Part shown: positions 7,133 to 17,118 of the stretch, in pieces
How positions within the stretch are numbered: the stretch's first letter is position 1
How the letters are laid out: every line of letters starts with the position of its first letter
Source of the DNA: Enterococcus aquimarinus
Lineage (GTDB): Bacteria > Bacillota > Bacilli > Lactobacillales > Enterococcaceae
Direction of reading: 5' to 3'
DNA length: 64,000 nt
Assembly (NCBI RefSeq): GCF_001885765.1
Contig: NZ_JXKD01000003.1
Coordinates: forward strand, 152,303-216,302
Notes under the pieces: model-generated
Databases searched by the model: none
Told to the model about the DNA's origin: nothing
What the model saw: the letters and a program-made list of their open reading frames with translations, nothing else
Position numbers and translations under genes: made by a program

Positions 7133-9067
7133 ATGATTTTATTACAAGGAAACCAGATTGCTCGTTTATTTGGAGCAGAGGTTTTATTTGAAAATATTCA
7201 ATTTGAAATTCATTCACACGCTAGAATTGGTTTAGTAGGTCGCAATGGTGTTGGTAAGTCGACACTACTCAAAATAATCGCAGGTTTGGAAGCGCCGGAT
7301 CAAGGTGTCATTACGAAAACAAAGTCATTAACAATGGGGTACCTTGCACAAAATACAGGTATTGCGTCGCACGCAACCGTGTGGGATGAAATGCTCGATG
7401 CTTTTCAAGAAGTGCGACAAATGGAAAGTCGGATGCGCGAAGTCGAACAGTTAATTAGTACAACGGATTTGGAGACACCAGCAGGGCAACGGCTCTTAAA
7501 AGAGTATGATCATCTCCAACATCTTTTTGCTGAGAGCAGCGGTTATAGTTATGAAAATGAGATTCGATCGGTTCTTCACGGTTTTAAATTCGATGCTCAG
7601 TTCTACGATCAAACAGTCGACTCGCTCTCAGGAGGACAACAAACACGTCTCGCATTGGCCAAAATGTTATTACAACAACCCGATTTACTTATTTTAGATG
7701 AGCCGACCAACCACTTAGACATCGAGACGTTGGATTGGTTAGAAAAATATTTACAAAATTACAAAGGTGCACTATTAATTGTTTCCCATGACCGTTATTT
7801 CTTAGATGAAGTTGTCAAAGAAATTTACGAGATTAGTCGCTCTAAGATGACACATTATAAAGGAAACTATAGTCGCTTCCTCGTATTGAAGGAAGAACAA
7901 CTCGCCCTCGACTGGAAAGCGTATGAAAAACAACAGTCTGAAATCCACAAACTAGAAGATTTTGTGGCACGTAATCTTGTCCGTGCTTCAACGACAAAAA
8001 GAGCGCAAAGTCGACGAAAGCAATTAGAAAAAATCAATCGGTTAGACCGCCCAAATGGGGATGAGAAATCCGCGAATATTTTATTTGATATTGATACCCC
8101 TTCTGGCAATGTCGTCCTACAAGTTCAAGATGCGGCCATTGGTTATGAAAAAGAACAAATCTTAGCCAACAATATTCAACTAGATATCCGTAAAAAAGAT
8201 GCGATTGCGTTGGTCGGACCAAACGGGATTGGTAAGTCGACACTGTTAAAATCAATTTTAAAACAACTTCCCCTTCTTGCAGGTGAGATTCATTATGGCA
8301 CGAATGTTACGATTGGTTATTACGATCAAGGGCAACAACAATTACATTTACAAAAGTCCATTTTAAAAGAACTTTGGGATGACCATCCGACCACACCTGA
8401 GGTTAAAATTCGCTCGGTGTTAGGGAGTTTCCTTTTTTCTGGAGAGGATGTTGACAAAACAATCGGTTTACTTAGTGGTGGCGAAAAAGCACGGGTTGCT
8501 TTGGCCAAACTAGCTATGAATCACGAAAACTTTTTAATTTTGGATGAGCCGACCAATCACTTGGATATCGATAGTAAAGAAGTGTTAGAAAATGCGCTAA
8601 TCGACTACGAAGGAACGATTTTATTTGTTTCCCATGACCGTTATTTTATCAACCGTATTGCGACAAAAGTCATTGAGCTTTCAGCAGATGGTAGCCGTTT
8701 ATATCTTGGTGATTACGATTACTATTTAGAAAAAAAACAAGAAGAAGCAGAAATCGCTGCACTAACAGCGGCTCCAGAAGTCGTAGAGACGACGATTTCT
8801 AAAGGAAAACAAACCTTTCAACAAAGTAAGGAAGAACAAAAAAAGATTCGTCAGCTGAAACGAAAAGTCACCACTATTGAAGAAGAATTAGTAGTAATTG
8901 AAACAGAAATCAGCCATTTAGAAGAACAAATGACCCAGTCCACTGTCTTAAATGATCATTTGAAATTGCTCGAAATCCAAAAAACAATGGAAGAAAAACA
9001 ACAAGCACAAGAACAATTACTATTAGAATGGGAAGAAATCAGTCTTGAACTAGAGTCCTTCGAGTAA
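7133..9067 (+). CDS. ABC-F family ATPase, YdiF type
   Basis: 644 residues with two ABC ATPase domains and no membrane segments, so a ribosome-associated ABC-F protein and not a transporter. The first domain has GRNGVGKST (about residue 37), LSGGQ and LLILDEPTNHLD. The second has GPNGIGKST, LSGGEKARVAL and FLILDEPTNHLD. Both catalytic Glu are present. The linker (around residues 240-310) is basic, and a C-terminal coiled coil rich in Glu and Lys follows residue 560. The ATG at 7133 is 7 bases from GAGGG and replaces an upstream in-frame ATG at 7100. YdiF-like members sit beside rex in Bacillus as here; whether this one gives antibiotic protection is unknown. Confidence 0.9.
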   Translation: MILLQGNQIARLFGAEVLFENIQFEIHSHARIGLVGRNGVGKSTLLKIIAGLEAPDQGVITKTKSLTMGYLAQNTGIASHATVWDEMLDAFQEVRQMESRMREVEQLISTTDLETPAGQRLLKEYDHLQHLFAESSGYSYENEIRSVLHGFKFDAQFYDQTVDSLSGGQQTRLALAKMLLQQPDLLILDEPTNHLDIETLDWLEKYLQNYKGALLIVSHDRYFLDEVVKEIYEISRSKMTHYKGNYSRFLVLKEEQLALDWKAYEKQQSEIHKLEDFVARNLVRASTTKRAQSRRKQLEKINRLDRPNGDEKSANILFDIDTPSGNVVLQVQDAAIGYEKEQILANNIQLDIRKKDAIALVGPNGIGKSTLLKSILKQLPLLAGEIHYGTNVTIGYYDQGQQQLHLQKSILKELWDDHPTTPEVKIRSVLGSFLFSGEDVDKTIGLLSGGEKARVALAKLAMNHENFLILDEPTNHLDIDSKEVLENALIDYEGTILFVSHDRYFINRIATKVIELSADGSRLYLGDYDYYLEKKQEEAEIAALTAAPEVVETTISKGKQTFQQSKEEQKKIRQLKRKVTTIEEELVVIETEISHLEEQMTQSTVLNDHLKLLEIQKTMEEKQQAQEQLLLEWEEISLELESFE

Positions 9068-9088
9068 TTTCTACTTGTTCAAACGATT

Positions 9089-9139
9089 CAAAAAAGCATC
9101 CACTTTTCGGCTATCGCTGCAAAATGGGATGCTTTTTTA
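9089..9139 (+). terminator. Terminator of the ABC-F gene
   Basis: AAAAAGCATCC pairs with GGATGCTTTTTT, extended inward by TTTT/AAAA pairing. Confidence 0.85.
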
Positions 9140-9184
9140 CTTCTTAAGTTTTTTCAATAAATTTTCTGAATCTTCTTGCAGTCA

Positions 9185-9213
9185 TTGTAATTTCGCTTCT
9201 TTTCCTCTATACT
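9185..9213 (+). promoter_or_regulatory. Promoter of ald
   Basis: TTGTAA at 9185-9190 and TATACT at 9208-9213 have a 17-base spacer, ending 34 bases before the ald ATG. Confidence 0.6.
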
Positions 9214-9247
9214 TTTTAGTAAGCTAAAAATATTGGAGTGGGTATAA

Positions 9248-10360
9248 ATGAAAATTGGAATTTTAAAAGAAATTAAAAACAATGAAAACCGAGTCGCATT
9301 ACCTCCTGCCGGCGTTTATGAGCTCGTTCAATCGGGCCATGAAGTCTTTGTTGAAAAAGGTGCCGGTGAAGGCTCCGCAATCTCTGATGAAGCTTATTTA
9401 GAAGTTGGTGCCATTATTTTAGATGAAGCCAAAGATGTATGGGCAAGTGAAATGGTTTTAAAAGTAAAAGAACCACTCGAAGAAGAATATCAGTATTTTA
9501 GAGAAGGATTGATCTTATTTACCTACTTGCATCTTGCTGCGAATAAGAGCGTTACAGAGGCATTAATGGCCGCTAAAGTGACCTCAATTGCGTATGAAGG
9601 TGTCCGCTTAGATAATGGGACGCTCCCTTTACTTGCACCCATGAGTGAAATTGCTGGAAGAATGGCTGCCCAAATTGGGGCTCAATTTTTAGAAGGTCCA
9701 TACGGTGGAAAAGGGATTCTACTCGCTGGCGTACCCGGCGTTCGTAAAGGAAATGTCGTGGTGATTGGTGGGGGCGTTTCCGGAACAAATGCTGCCCAAA
9801 TCGCGTCTGGATTTGGAGCAAATGTTACTGTCTTAGATATCAATGTCAATCGTCTAAAAGAATTAGAAAATCAATTTAATGGACAGATTAATACGCTTTT
9901 ATCAAATGCCTTTAATATTGAACAACAACTTTTGACTGCCGACTTAGTGATTGGTGCCGTGCTCGTACCTGGTCGTAAAGCGCCGACTTTAGTTTCGCGT
10001 GAAATGGTCAAAAATATGCCTGATAAATCAGTGATTGTCGATATCGCGATTGATCAAGGCGGTATTTTTGAAACGAGTGCTTCTGCCACTACTCACGATC
10101 ATCCAACTTATGTAGATGAGGGTGTTATTCACTACGCTGTTGCAAATATGCCGGGTGCCGTTGCTCAAACCGCAACCTATGCTTTAAGCAACATGACCTT
10201 ACCTTACATCAAACAAATTGCAAACGAATCGTTCTTAACAGCAATCCAGGAAAATATTGCCTTGTACCGTGGCGTTAATACGTATCAAGGACACCTAGTG
10301 GAATTAGGGATTGCAGATGATTTATCTCTTCCCGGAACACCATTAGAAACACTGATTTAA
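9248..10360 (+). CDS. ald: Alanine dehydrogenase
   Basis: 370 residues. It catalyses the NAD-dependent interconversion of L-alanine with pyruvate and ammonia. The N-terminus [20 protein letters not shown] carries the substrate-binding Arg, and a TYLHLAAN segment at about residue 93 carries the catalytic His. A Rossmann motif [16 protein letters not shown] lies at about residue 170, with VLDIN after it giving the NAD-specific Asp. [14 protein letters not shown] at about residue 305 is also family-typical. Length is full. The gene has its own promoter and GGAG, and ends in an unusual perfect palindrome. It is monocistronic. Confidence 0.95.
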   Translation: MKIGILKEIKNNENRVALPPAGVYELVQSGHEVFVEKGAGEGSAISDEAYLEVGAIILDEAKDVWASEMVLKVKEPLEEEYQYFREGLILFTYLHLAANKSVTEALMAAKVTSIAYEGVRLDNGTLPLLAPMSEIAGRMAAQIGAQFLEGPYGGKGILLAGVPGVRKGNVVVIGGGVSGTNAAQIASGFGANVTVLDINVNRLKELENQFNGQINTLLSNAFNIEQQLLTADLVIGAVLVPGRKAPTLVSREMVKNMPDKSVIVDIAIDQGGIFETSASATTHDHPTYVDEGVIHYAVANMPGAVAQTATYALSNMTLPYIKQIANESFLTAIQENIALYRGVNTYQGHLVELGIADDLSLPGTPLETLI

Positions 10361-10370
10361 TCTGATTAAA

Positions 10371-10424
10371 GACCTAAAAAACAAAGAGTGGCGAGAATTC
10401 TCGCCACTCTTTGTTTTTTAGGTC
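10371..10424. terminator. Perfect 54-bp palindromic terminator after ald
   Basis: Two 27-base arms (10371-10397 and 10398-10424) are exact reverse complements with no spacer, centred on GAATTC. The arms contain a GC-rich GAGTGGCGAGAA part flanked by an A-run on the left and a T-run on the right. It functions as a bidirectional intrinsic terminator in either orientation. Confidence 0.85.
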
Positions 10425-10474
10425 TTATGCTTAGTGAAAAACGGTGGTATAACTTTTCACTTTGATGCGCGTTT

Positions 10475-10490
10475 TAATCATCAATGATTA
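10475..10490. repeat. Short inverted repeat upstream of the ComK-like gene
   Basis: TAATCAT, CA, ATGATTA is a perfect 7-base-arm repeat. It lies about 54 bases upstream of a TATAAT (10544-10549) that is a plausible -10 for the ComK-like gene. No good -35 is visible at 17 bases, which fits a promoter needing an activator. Confidence 0.45.
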
Positions 10491-10584
10491 TTAAAAAATG
10501 GTAAGTAAATTTAAATAATGATGAAAAAATTAAATAACAAATGTATAATATCATTAAAAATAGATTAAAAAAGGAGTGTTGTCA

Positions 10585-11337
10585 ATGTATCAGACTCACG
10601 ATTCCAAGTCTCCCCGACCATACAAAAAAAAATATTTCCATCCTTTACCTTCTTTTTTACCTTACTTCGAGAGTGACGGATTTAACCAAATGAATATCCA
10701 CCACCTCCTAAAAACCTATTCTCCCGCCCCGATTCTCTACCGTGATTGTGATATTTTAGGCTTAATTCCTCTAGAAAGCGACAACTACCGTCACACATTT
10801 ATTCTTTACCAAAATAATTTCGCTTATGTCAATCGTCCACCCTATCACATTATCTCCCAACTTTTAAAAGAAGAAATTGAAATGGATTTTGAAACATATC
10901 GTAAGGCCTTTCAACAACTGTCTAAATCAAAAACTACCGTTATCCCTTTTGCGACGGGTAAATATAGCTTAATTCCCTTAGGTCCTGTTCGGTCAAAAAT
11001 GACGATATGGATTAATCCAGGTCAACTAGTACGTATGGAACCCCAAAAAATGAAAACGCTTTTATACATGACGAATCATTTTACCATTAAATCGGATCGA
11101 CTGACTCGAAGTTTAGCCACTCGATTATCAAGGGGTATGTTTTTTCAAGCTGTTTTAAAACGTGAATTAGATGAGCATTCTCGATACTCTCATATGCACT
11201 TATTAGATTATTTAGATTTACCTTCGACAACAGTAACCCGTGAAATTATTGGAGACAGTCGTTTCAAGGATATCCCGTTTAACAAAGGTGATTTTCATAA
11301 ATCTTATGAAAAACTATCTATTAAAAAAGATGATTGA
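10585..11337 (+). CDS. ComK-like competence transcription factor family protein
   Basis: 250 residues. The middle resembles the ComK family: an ILGLIPLESDNYRHTFILY stretch is followed by FAYVNRPPYHIISQLL and YRKAF. Next comes VIPFATGKYSLIPLG with the invariant-looking TIWINPG, equivalent to the FPT...WI motif of ComK. ComK is the DNA-binding master activator of competence in Bacillus; enterococcal and streptococcal relatives are poorly characterised. The N-terminal 30 residues and C-terminal 60 are extra relative to Bacillus ComK. The ATG at 10585 is 8 bases from AAGGAG. It is convergent with walJ and forms no operon. DNA binding is inference from the family. Confidence 0.75.
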   Translation: MYQTHDSKSPRPYKKKYFHPLPSFLPYFESDGFNQMNIHHLLKTYSPAPILYRDCDILGLIPLESDNYRHTFILYQNNFAYVNRPPYHIISQLLKEEIEMDFETYRKAFQQLSKSKTTVIPFATGKYSLIPLGPVRSKMTIWINPGQLVRMEPQKMKTLLYMTNHFTIKSDRLTRSLATRLSRGMFFQAVLKRELDEHSRYSHMHLLDYLDLPSTTVTREIIGDSRFKDIPFNKGDFHKSYEKLSIKKDD

Positions 11338-11438
11338 CTGTATTAGTCCCTCATCTTTCTTTGTGACTTTCTTTATACAATTGTCGAGGCTTCTTAAGTA
11401 GTAATAAGTAGCTGACGAATTATCGATAAGTACGCATC

Positions 11439-12245
11439 CTAAATTGAAAACAGCTCACTCGCTTGATTTGGATCGGTATCATATATTTCAAACGCTTGCC
11501 CCACCGCAAATCCTTGTTCTCTCAAAATACCTTCCATTGTTAAATGAGCAAGTTCTTTCATATTATTTTCTCGACTTAAGTGTCCTAGATAAATACGCTT
11601 TGTTTGATCCGTCAATACATCTGCTGCAACAAGTGCCCCATCTTCATTGGAGAGATGTCCGTAATCCCCTAAAATTCGTTGTTTTAAATTCCAGGGGTAT
11701 GCCCCCATTCGGAGCATTTCTAAATCATGGTTGCTTTCCATTAAGTAAGCATCGGCACCTTTTAGTAATCCTCTTAAATAATCGCTACAGTAGCCCGTAT
11801 CTGTCAAAATCACAAAGGAGCGATTCGCTTTATGAAAACGATAAAATTGGGGTGCTGCTGCATCATGAGAGACACCAAAACTTTCAATATCGATGTCTCC
11901 AAAGGTTAAAACTTTTCCCATTTCAAAATGGCATTTTTGTTCGGTTGGAACAATGCCAATTAAAGGATCCATCGCTTGCCATGTTTTTTCATTGGCATAA
12001 ATATCTAATTTGTATTTTCTAGCTAATACACCTACCCCGTGAATATGGTCACGATGCTCATGAGTCACAAAAATAGCATCTAATTCTTCTGGTGTTTTTC
12101 CAATCTCCTGTAATAATGAGGTGATTTTCTTGCCACTTAGTCCAGCATCCACCAAAATTTTCTTTTTCTCACTTTCGATATATAAACTATTACCAGAACT
12201 GCCACTGGCTAAAACACTAATTTGAAATGCTGCTGTTTGATCCAC
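11439..12245 (-). CDS. walJ: MBL-fold metallohydrolase WalJ (YycJ)
   Basis: 268 residues. The metallo-beta-lactamase motif THEHRDHIHG at about residue 60 supplies the metal ligands, and a GYCSDYLR region with further His/Asp residues follows. WalJ (YycJ) is the conserved last gene of the wal operon. It has been linked to DNA repair and to coordinating cell division with replication, with exonuclease activity reported for family members. The start is GTG at 12245 with GAGG upstream. It follows walI after 33 bases. In many Lactobacillales htrA follows walJ; here the next gene is convergent, so htrA is absent. Confidence 0.93.
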   Translation of the reverse strand: MDQTAAFQISVLASGSSGNSLYIESEKKKILVDAGLSGKKITSLLQEIGKTPEELDAIFVTHEHRDHIHGVGVLARKYKLDIYANEKTWQAMDPLIGIVPTEQKCHFEMGKVLTFGDIDIESFGVSHDAAAPQFYRFHKANRSFVILTDTGYCSDYLRGLLKGADAYLMESNHDLEMLRMGAYPWNLKQRILGDYGHLSNEDGALVAADVLTDQTKRIYLGHLSRENNMKELAHLTMEGILREQGFAVGQAFEIYDTDPNQASELFSI

Positions 12246-12278
12246 TTATAAAACCTCACTATTTCTACATATTCCACG

Positions 12279-13145
12279 TTATTGATTTTCAACCGTTTGA
12301 ACGACTGAATTGGTCACAATTCGATTGGTAAATCCATTCACTAATTCGATACGAGTCTTCCCATCGGTTGTTTCGATTGCGACAAACCATGTTGGTACAT
12401 AAATAGCTTGTCCCCTTACTTTTAATGTCATCTTATAGGCTAATTGTCGCCACATAATGGTCGAATTGACTGGAATTCGATTATTCACATATAATGTATT
12501 AATAATATCACTTTCTGAATAAACGAGCATCGCTTCTCTTAGCGGAGCTAAATCAGATACGTGACTTTGAACATATTTCGTTAATAGCCATTGATCTTCT
12601 ACTCTTTCTAAAATCATCGTTAACCGCCCAGAAGCGTCATTTAAAGGAATGTCCTCATAAAATTGCCCCGTCACAATTTCAGAGTAATCGTCAGCTATAA
12701 ATGAAGCATCTGCTAAATACTGATACTCTTTACCAAACAAGAAAAGATCAGTACGTGTCAAAATATCATCAATCGTTTCAGCATTAATTTGGCTTTCATT
12801 ATCCAATATAACAGGAGTTTCAAGCGTGTGGGCTAAATTCCCCCCAGCAATTGTAGTTTGTTTTTCTAACAATTGAGGCTTATTTAAACGTGTTCGTTCA
12901 TCAAGTAACGCTTGGTTAAAATCTGTTTGAACACCACTTAAATAATATCCTTGCAATTTATCATTTGAAAATTCCTCTTCATATCGAATATTTTCAGAAG
13001 ACAATCGTTTTTGAATCGGGATTGTTTCATTTGTTCGATAAGTAATATTTTGCTCAATTTTAGCCTCACGATAAAGATTGAAAAGGAACAAATTGAGACC
13101 TAAAAAAGCAAAGAAAAAAATCCATTCAATTCGCTTAAAATCCAT
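12279..13145 (-). CDS. walI: WalK regulatory protein WalI (YycI)
   Basis: 288 residues. One N-terminal membrane segment (about residues 8-26, WIFFFAFLGLNLFLF) is followed by an extracytoplasmic YycI domain. WalI forms a membrane complex with WalH and WalK and tunes the kinase. The C-terminal part has IYVPTWFVAIET followed by the FTNRIV ending. The start at 13145 overlaps the end of walH by 11 bases; an upstream reading rich in Arg and Lys belongs to the other frame of walH and is rejected. It is one of five genes in the wal operon. Confidence 0.93.
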   Translation of the reverse strand: MDFKRIEWIFFFAFLGLNLFLFNLYREAKIEQNITYRTNETIPIQKRLSSENIRYEEEFSNDKLQGYYLSGVQTDFNQALLDERTRLNKPQLLEKQTTIAGGNLAHTLETPVILDNESQINAETIDDILTRTDLFLFGKEYQYLADASFIADDYSEIVTGQFYEDIPLNDASGRLTMILERVEDQWLLTKYVQSHVSDLAPLREAMLVYSESDIINTLYVNNRIPVNSTIMWRQLAYKMTLKVRGQAIYVPTWFVAIETTDGKTRIELVNGFTNRIVTNSVVQTVENQ

Positions 13146-14460
13146 TTGGCGCCTCCTCTTCTTCCTCCGCAAGTAACTGGAATAACGCTTCGTAACGATA
13201 CCACTGATTATCATATTTAATATACCAATTAGGAATCAGGTCGACAACACCTGTATCTTCTAAATTCTTCCATTGATAACCAATTAATAAACTCTCTACT
13301 AAGGTCGTATCTAACCCTTTATAATAGAGTGTTTCAATCACTTCTTGACTGGAAGGTAATACCACTGATTCTTCTGATGGAATCGGTATTTGTAAGGAAT
13401 TCAAATTTGCTTGAATTGTTACACGAACCGCGCTGCTCTCATTTGACTCTTTAAAATCAAAGGCAATTTGAGCTTCGTGATTTTCGCCAAAAATAGGGAA
13501 TCCTTCTACAAATGTTCGATAATCAATAGCATTATCTAGTTGATCAATGACCCGGGTTGAACCATAACTGGCTCCAATTTTTTTGATTGAATCAAAACTA
13601 GTTAGAAAAATATCAAAGGGGCGCGTTGTATTGGCTTGCCCTTGAAATTGAATAATTTCTTGATCTTGCTTAATCGTTAAAGAATTACCACCCTCATACA
13701 AATATGTATCAAAAACGGAACTATTACTACGCACACTCTTAGGATTTGAGAAGAAAGCATCGCGGAACATCGTATACGGTTGCGTTGAAGAAATATAACT
13801 ATATTTTTTTAACTCTAAAGTATCTTTGGTTAAATAGTGATTTTCTAAAAACGTGCGGGTCTTTTCGAGAGGAACCCACTTCACATTGGCGTATTCAATT
13901 TCTGAAGAAAAGTTTGATAAGTTATCTTCCAACGTCGCTTCGACCACTGTCAATTCCTGATTATTTAAAAATCGAATCTTCTCTTCTTCAAAGTCGACTT
14001 GCACACTCGAAAAAGCTGCCGTCTTTTCTTGATCATCCACAAGCGGAATACTTAAATCAAACAATTCAAGATAGGTATTAAAAGGAAAAGAAAAGGCGTA
14101 AAATAGTTCCATTCCCGATGTCATGGTGGTTGCTCGTTGATAATCCGATTGCTTCGAATAAGTCGTGACTTCCCCTTCACTATAAGTTGTCTGGTGTAAT
14201 TCTTTTTGAATTGCTTTTAATAGTGCTTCATTTTGCGTTTCTTGATTCGTGTCTTCTTTTTGATATCGTAGTTTTAATGGTAAAAAAACTTCTTCTTTTG
14301 TCTTTAAAGATGTTTCTTCCGTCCGATTGTTACCTAAACTTTCTTCAAGAGAAGTTTCATGACTAGCAGGACTGACCCAAATCAAATAGGTTAAATAAAA
14401 ACTCAGACCAATCATCAGAATTAACATTCCATGTAAGATTTTATCTGTGATTCGATTCAT
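13135..14460 (-). CDS. walH: WalK regulatory protein WalH (YycH)
   Basis: 441 residues. A single membrane segment near the N-terminus (about residues 10-30, LHGMLILMIGLSFYLTYLIW) is followed by a large extracytoplasmic YycH domain. The C-terminus (LIPNWYIKYDNQWYRY) is typical of the family. With WalI it regulates WalK through their membrane helices. The ATG at 14460 overlaps the walK stop as ATGA and has GAGGAG 8 bases upstream. Two GTG codons just before it are less well placed. Confidence 0.92.
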   Translation of the reverse strand: MNRITDKILHGMLILMIGLSFYLTYLIWVSPASHETSLEESLGNNRTEETSLKTKEEVFLPLKLRYQKEDTNQETQNEALLKAIQKELHQTTYSEGEVTTYSKQSDYQRATTMTSGMELFYAFSFPFNTYLELFDLSIPLVDDQEKTAAFSSVQVDFEEEKIRFLNNQELTVVEATLEDNLSNFSSEIEYANVKWVPLEKTRTFLENHYLTKDTLELKKYSYISSTQPYTMFRDAFFSNPKSVRSNSSVFDTYLYEGGNSLTIKQDQEIIQFQGQANTTRPFDIFLTSFDSIKKIGASYGSTRVIDQLDNAIDYRTFVEGFPIFGENHEAQIAFDFKESNESSAVRVTIQANLNSLQIPIPSEESVVLPSSQEVIETLYYKGLDTTLVESLLIGYQWKNLEDTGVVDLIPNWYIKYDNQWYRYEALFQLLAEEEEEAPNGF

Positions 14461-16289
14461 TCCCACCACTCCTCTTCGTAAGGTTCATATGGCAAACTGA
14501 CGTAGAAAGTAGAGCCTTGATTTTCTCGACTTTCGACCCAAATCGATCCGCCATGTGCTTTCAACACTTCTCTTGAAATGGCCAAACCGAGCCCAGTTCC
14601 ACCTTGTTGTCTTGCTCGCGCTTTATCTACTCGATAGAAGCGATCGAAAATTTTATTCAAATCTTTTCTTGGGATACCCATCCCTTCATCCGTAATACTT
14701 AAGATAATATGATTATGCGTCTCGATTAATCGAACGGTAATCGTGCCACCATCAGGAGAATATTTAATAGCATTATTCATAATATTATCAATTACTTGGA
14801 TTAAGCGATCCGTATCGATTTCTAGCCATAGATCACGTTTCGTAAATTCTCGTTTGATCTGATAATCTTTGTCCTGACTGGTCACCATCATATCAAAACG
14901 ATCCAAGACGAAATTGACTAAATTATTAAAATTTACCAATTCCATTTGCATTTGTGCATTTCCACTGTCCATTTTCGATAAATTCAGTAAATCGTTAATC
15001 ATCCGAATCATGCGGTCGGTTTCTTCTAGCGTAACTTGTAAGAAATGGGGTGCGATTTCAGGATCTTTCCACGCGCCATCTTCAAGTGCTTCTAAGTAAC
15101 TACGCATACTAGTTAATGGTGTTCGTAATTCATGCGAAACATTCGAAACAAAATCTCGACGCTCTTGTTCGGTCTTTTCTTGTTCCGTGACGTCATGCAA
15201 GACCGCAACAAGACCAGAAATAAACCCTGACTCCCGGCGAATCATCGAAAAATCCACGCGCAAAATCAAGTCTTGGACATGTGGCACAGGAGACGGCCGT
15301 TCGATTAACATTTCTTTCGTGTTTTCTAATAACGAACGCAGACTATATTCCTCGTCAAGTTGAAATAATGTCAAAATCGACTGCCCGATTGCGTCTTCTT
15401 GTTTCAAGCTTAATAATGATAGCGCCATTTCGTTAATCGTAATGACCTTCCCTCTTCGATCGGTGGCCACGACGCCATCTGTCATATGGGTTAGAACGCT
15501 ATCTAAGCGATTTCGTTCGGCTTCCATCGCCTCTTGTGTCTCTTCGATTCGCTCAGCTAATTGGTTAAAACTTTCCGCCAGTTGGCCAAGTTCATCTTTT
15601 GCGTTAATTTCAACTTTATGACTATAATCACCGCGTGCAATCCGCAAAGCTTGTTCTTGCATTTCACCAATGGGTTGCGTGATGGAGTGAGCGATTAAGA
15701 CCGAAACGACAATCGCAATCGCAATGGCTAAAAGCGTTGCCGTCACAAAAATCACCGCGATATTTGAAATTTCTTGATATTGTTTTTCCAAATCACTACG
15801 GATATAAAGTGTTCCGACAACGACTTCCCCGGCTGATTGGACTAAGCGAATGTTGATTAAGACACGTTCACCTGTCGTTTCATCGACGGCTGCGAAATTT
15901 TTATCTTCGTATTGATCAATATAGGAATCGATACTCTTTTTCCCGATGGAACTTCGATCATTAACATTGGTCGTTGCGCGAATAATTCCTTTTTCATCGA
16001 CAACCCGCATCTCTAAAATATCAGGCGATTCACTACTATCTAAAATCCGTTGAATTTCATTATTAATGTCTTCTTGATCGCTATCTTGTTGACTTAAATA
16101 CGTACTAACCGTCCCTGAAATCGTCTCTGCTTGTGTATTCATGGAGGATTTAAAATTATCAATCATTGAACGCTCTAAACCGCGAATAAAATACGCCCCG
16201 ATTATCTGGATTGAAATAACTAAAATCAAGATAATTGTCAGGGCGATTTTAAAGTTCACTGATTGAAAAAAGCGAACTTTTTTTTTCAT
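14457..16289 (-). CDS. walK: Sensor histidine kinase WalK (VicK/YycG)
   Basis: 610 residues, the two-membrane-segment form. The first membrane helix is at about 14-34. An extracytoplasmic Cache-like sensor follows to about 175, then a second helix at about 176-200. HAMP comes at about 200-252 and PAS at about 262-370. HisKA carries the phospho-acceptor His in FVSNVSHELRTPL (near residue 388), and HATPase_c carries NNAIKYSPDGG, DEGMGIP and GTGLGLAISR. It is the essential regulator of cell-wall hydrolase genes. The gene starts 5 bases after walR ends and has AGGAG upstream. Streptococcal WalK lacks the large external domain, so this form favours Enterococcaceae. Confidence 0.96.
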   Translation of the reverse strand: MKKKVRFFQSVNFKIALTIILILVISIQIIGAYFIRGLERSMIDNFKSSMNTQAETISGTVSTYLSQQDSDQEDINNEIQRILDSSESPDILEMRVVDEKGIIRATTNVNDRSSIGKKSIDSYIDQYEDKNFAAVDETTGERVLINIRLVQSAGEVVVGTLYIRSDLEKQYQEISNIAVIFVTATLLAIAIAIVVSVLIAHSITQPIGEMQEQALRIARGDYSHKVEINAKDELGQLAESFNQLAERIEETQEAMEAERNRLDSVLTHMTDGVVATDRRGKVITINEMALSLLSLKQEDAIGQSILTLFQLDEEYSLRSLLENTKEMLIERPSPVPHVQDLILRVDFSMIRRESGFISGLVAVLHDVTEQEKTEQERRDFVSNVSHELRTPLTSMRSYLEALEDGAWKDPEIAPHFLQVTLEETDRMIRMINDLLNLSKMDSGNAQMQMELVNFNNLVNFVLDRFDMMVTSQDKDYQIKREFTKRDLWLEIDTDRLIQVIDNIMNNAIKYSPDGGTITVRLIETHNHIILSITDEGMGIPRKDLNKIFDRFYRVDKARARQQGGTGLGLAISREVLKAHGGSIWVESRENQGSTFYVSLPYEPYEEEWWE

Positions 16290-16294
16290 TATAC

Positions 16295-16999
16295 TTACTC
16301 CTGTTCTGGGTTGCGTAAGTAGTAACCAACCCCACGTCTAGTCACAAGATAGTTTGGATGACTTGGACTATCTTCAATTTTTTCTCTTAATCGACGGACT
16401 GTCACATCGACCGTCCGGACATCACCAAAGTAATCATAGCCCCACACCGTTTGTAGCAAGTGTTCACGCGTCATGACTTGTCCAAGATGTTTGGCTAAAT
16501 AATGAAGCAATTCAAACTCGCGATGTGTGAGTTCAATCGTGCTACCGTGTTTCGTTACCATATAAGCATCCGGGTGAATCACTAAATCGCCAATCTCTAA
16601 ATCCGTTGTCACAGGAACTTCAGTGCCTTTTCCCACACTAGATCCGCGGCGTAAATTAGCTTTCACACGCGCAATTAATTCCCGATTTGAAAAAGGTTTT
16701 GTAACATAATCATCCGCACCTAGTTCGAGTCCTAACACTTTATCAATTTCTGAATCTTTGGCTGTAACCATAATAATTGGCATGTCATACGTTTTGCGAA
16801 CTTCACGCGCCACTTCTAAGCCGTCTAATTTAGGTAACATCAAGTCTAATAAAATTAAATCTGGTTCAACTTCTTTGACTTTCTCAAGTGCTTCTTCACC
16901 ATCATAAGCGGTAAACACTTCGTAGCCTTCTTTGGTTAGATTAAACTTCACAATATCAGAAATTGGTTTTTCATCATCTACAACTAGTATTTTTTTCAT
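16295..16999 (-). CDS. walR: Response regulator WalR (VicR/YycF)
   Basis: 234 residues, OmpR/PhoB family. The receiver domain has the acidic pair DD at residues 8-9 and the phospho-acceptor Asp52 in [13 protein letters not shown]. Thr and Lys follow in IIMVTAKDS and DDYVTKPF. The C-terminal winged helix ends at [20 protein letters not shown] and the RRGVGYYL wing. It is the DNA-binding partner of WalK, controlling cell-wall turnover. First gene of walR-walK-walH-walI-walJ. AGGGA precedes the ATG. Confidence 0.97.
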   Translation of the reverse strand: MKKILVVDDEKPISDIVKFNLTKEGYEVFTAYDGEEALEKVKEVEPDLILLDLMLPKLDGLEVAREVRKTYDMPIIMVTAKDSEIDKVLGLELGADDYVTKPFSNRELIARVKANLRRGSSVGKGTEVPVTTDLEIGDLVIHPDAYMVTKHGSTIELTHREFELLHYLAKHLGQVMTREHLLQTVWGYDYFGDVRTVDVTVRRLREKIEDSPSHPNYLVTRRGVGYYLRNPEQE

Positions 17000-17118
17000 A
17001 AAAATCCCTCATTCTTTGTCAATATATTTTAATTAGGTGACAATCAATCTCTATTATTATACATGATTTTTTTTAATGTTTCATTAAAAGGTCGCTTTCT
17101 CTTACTTTCTTAGAAAAA

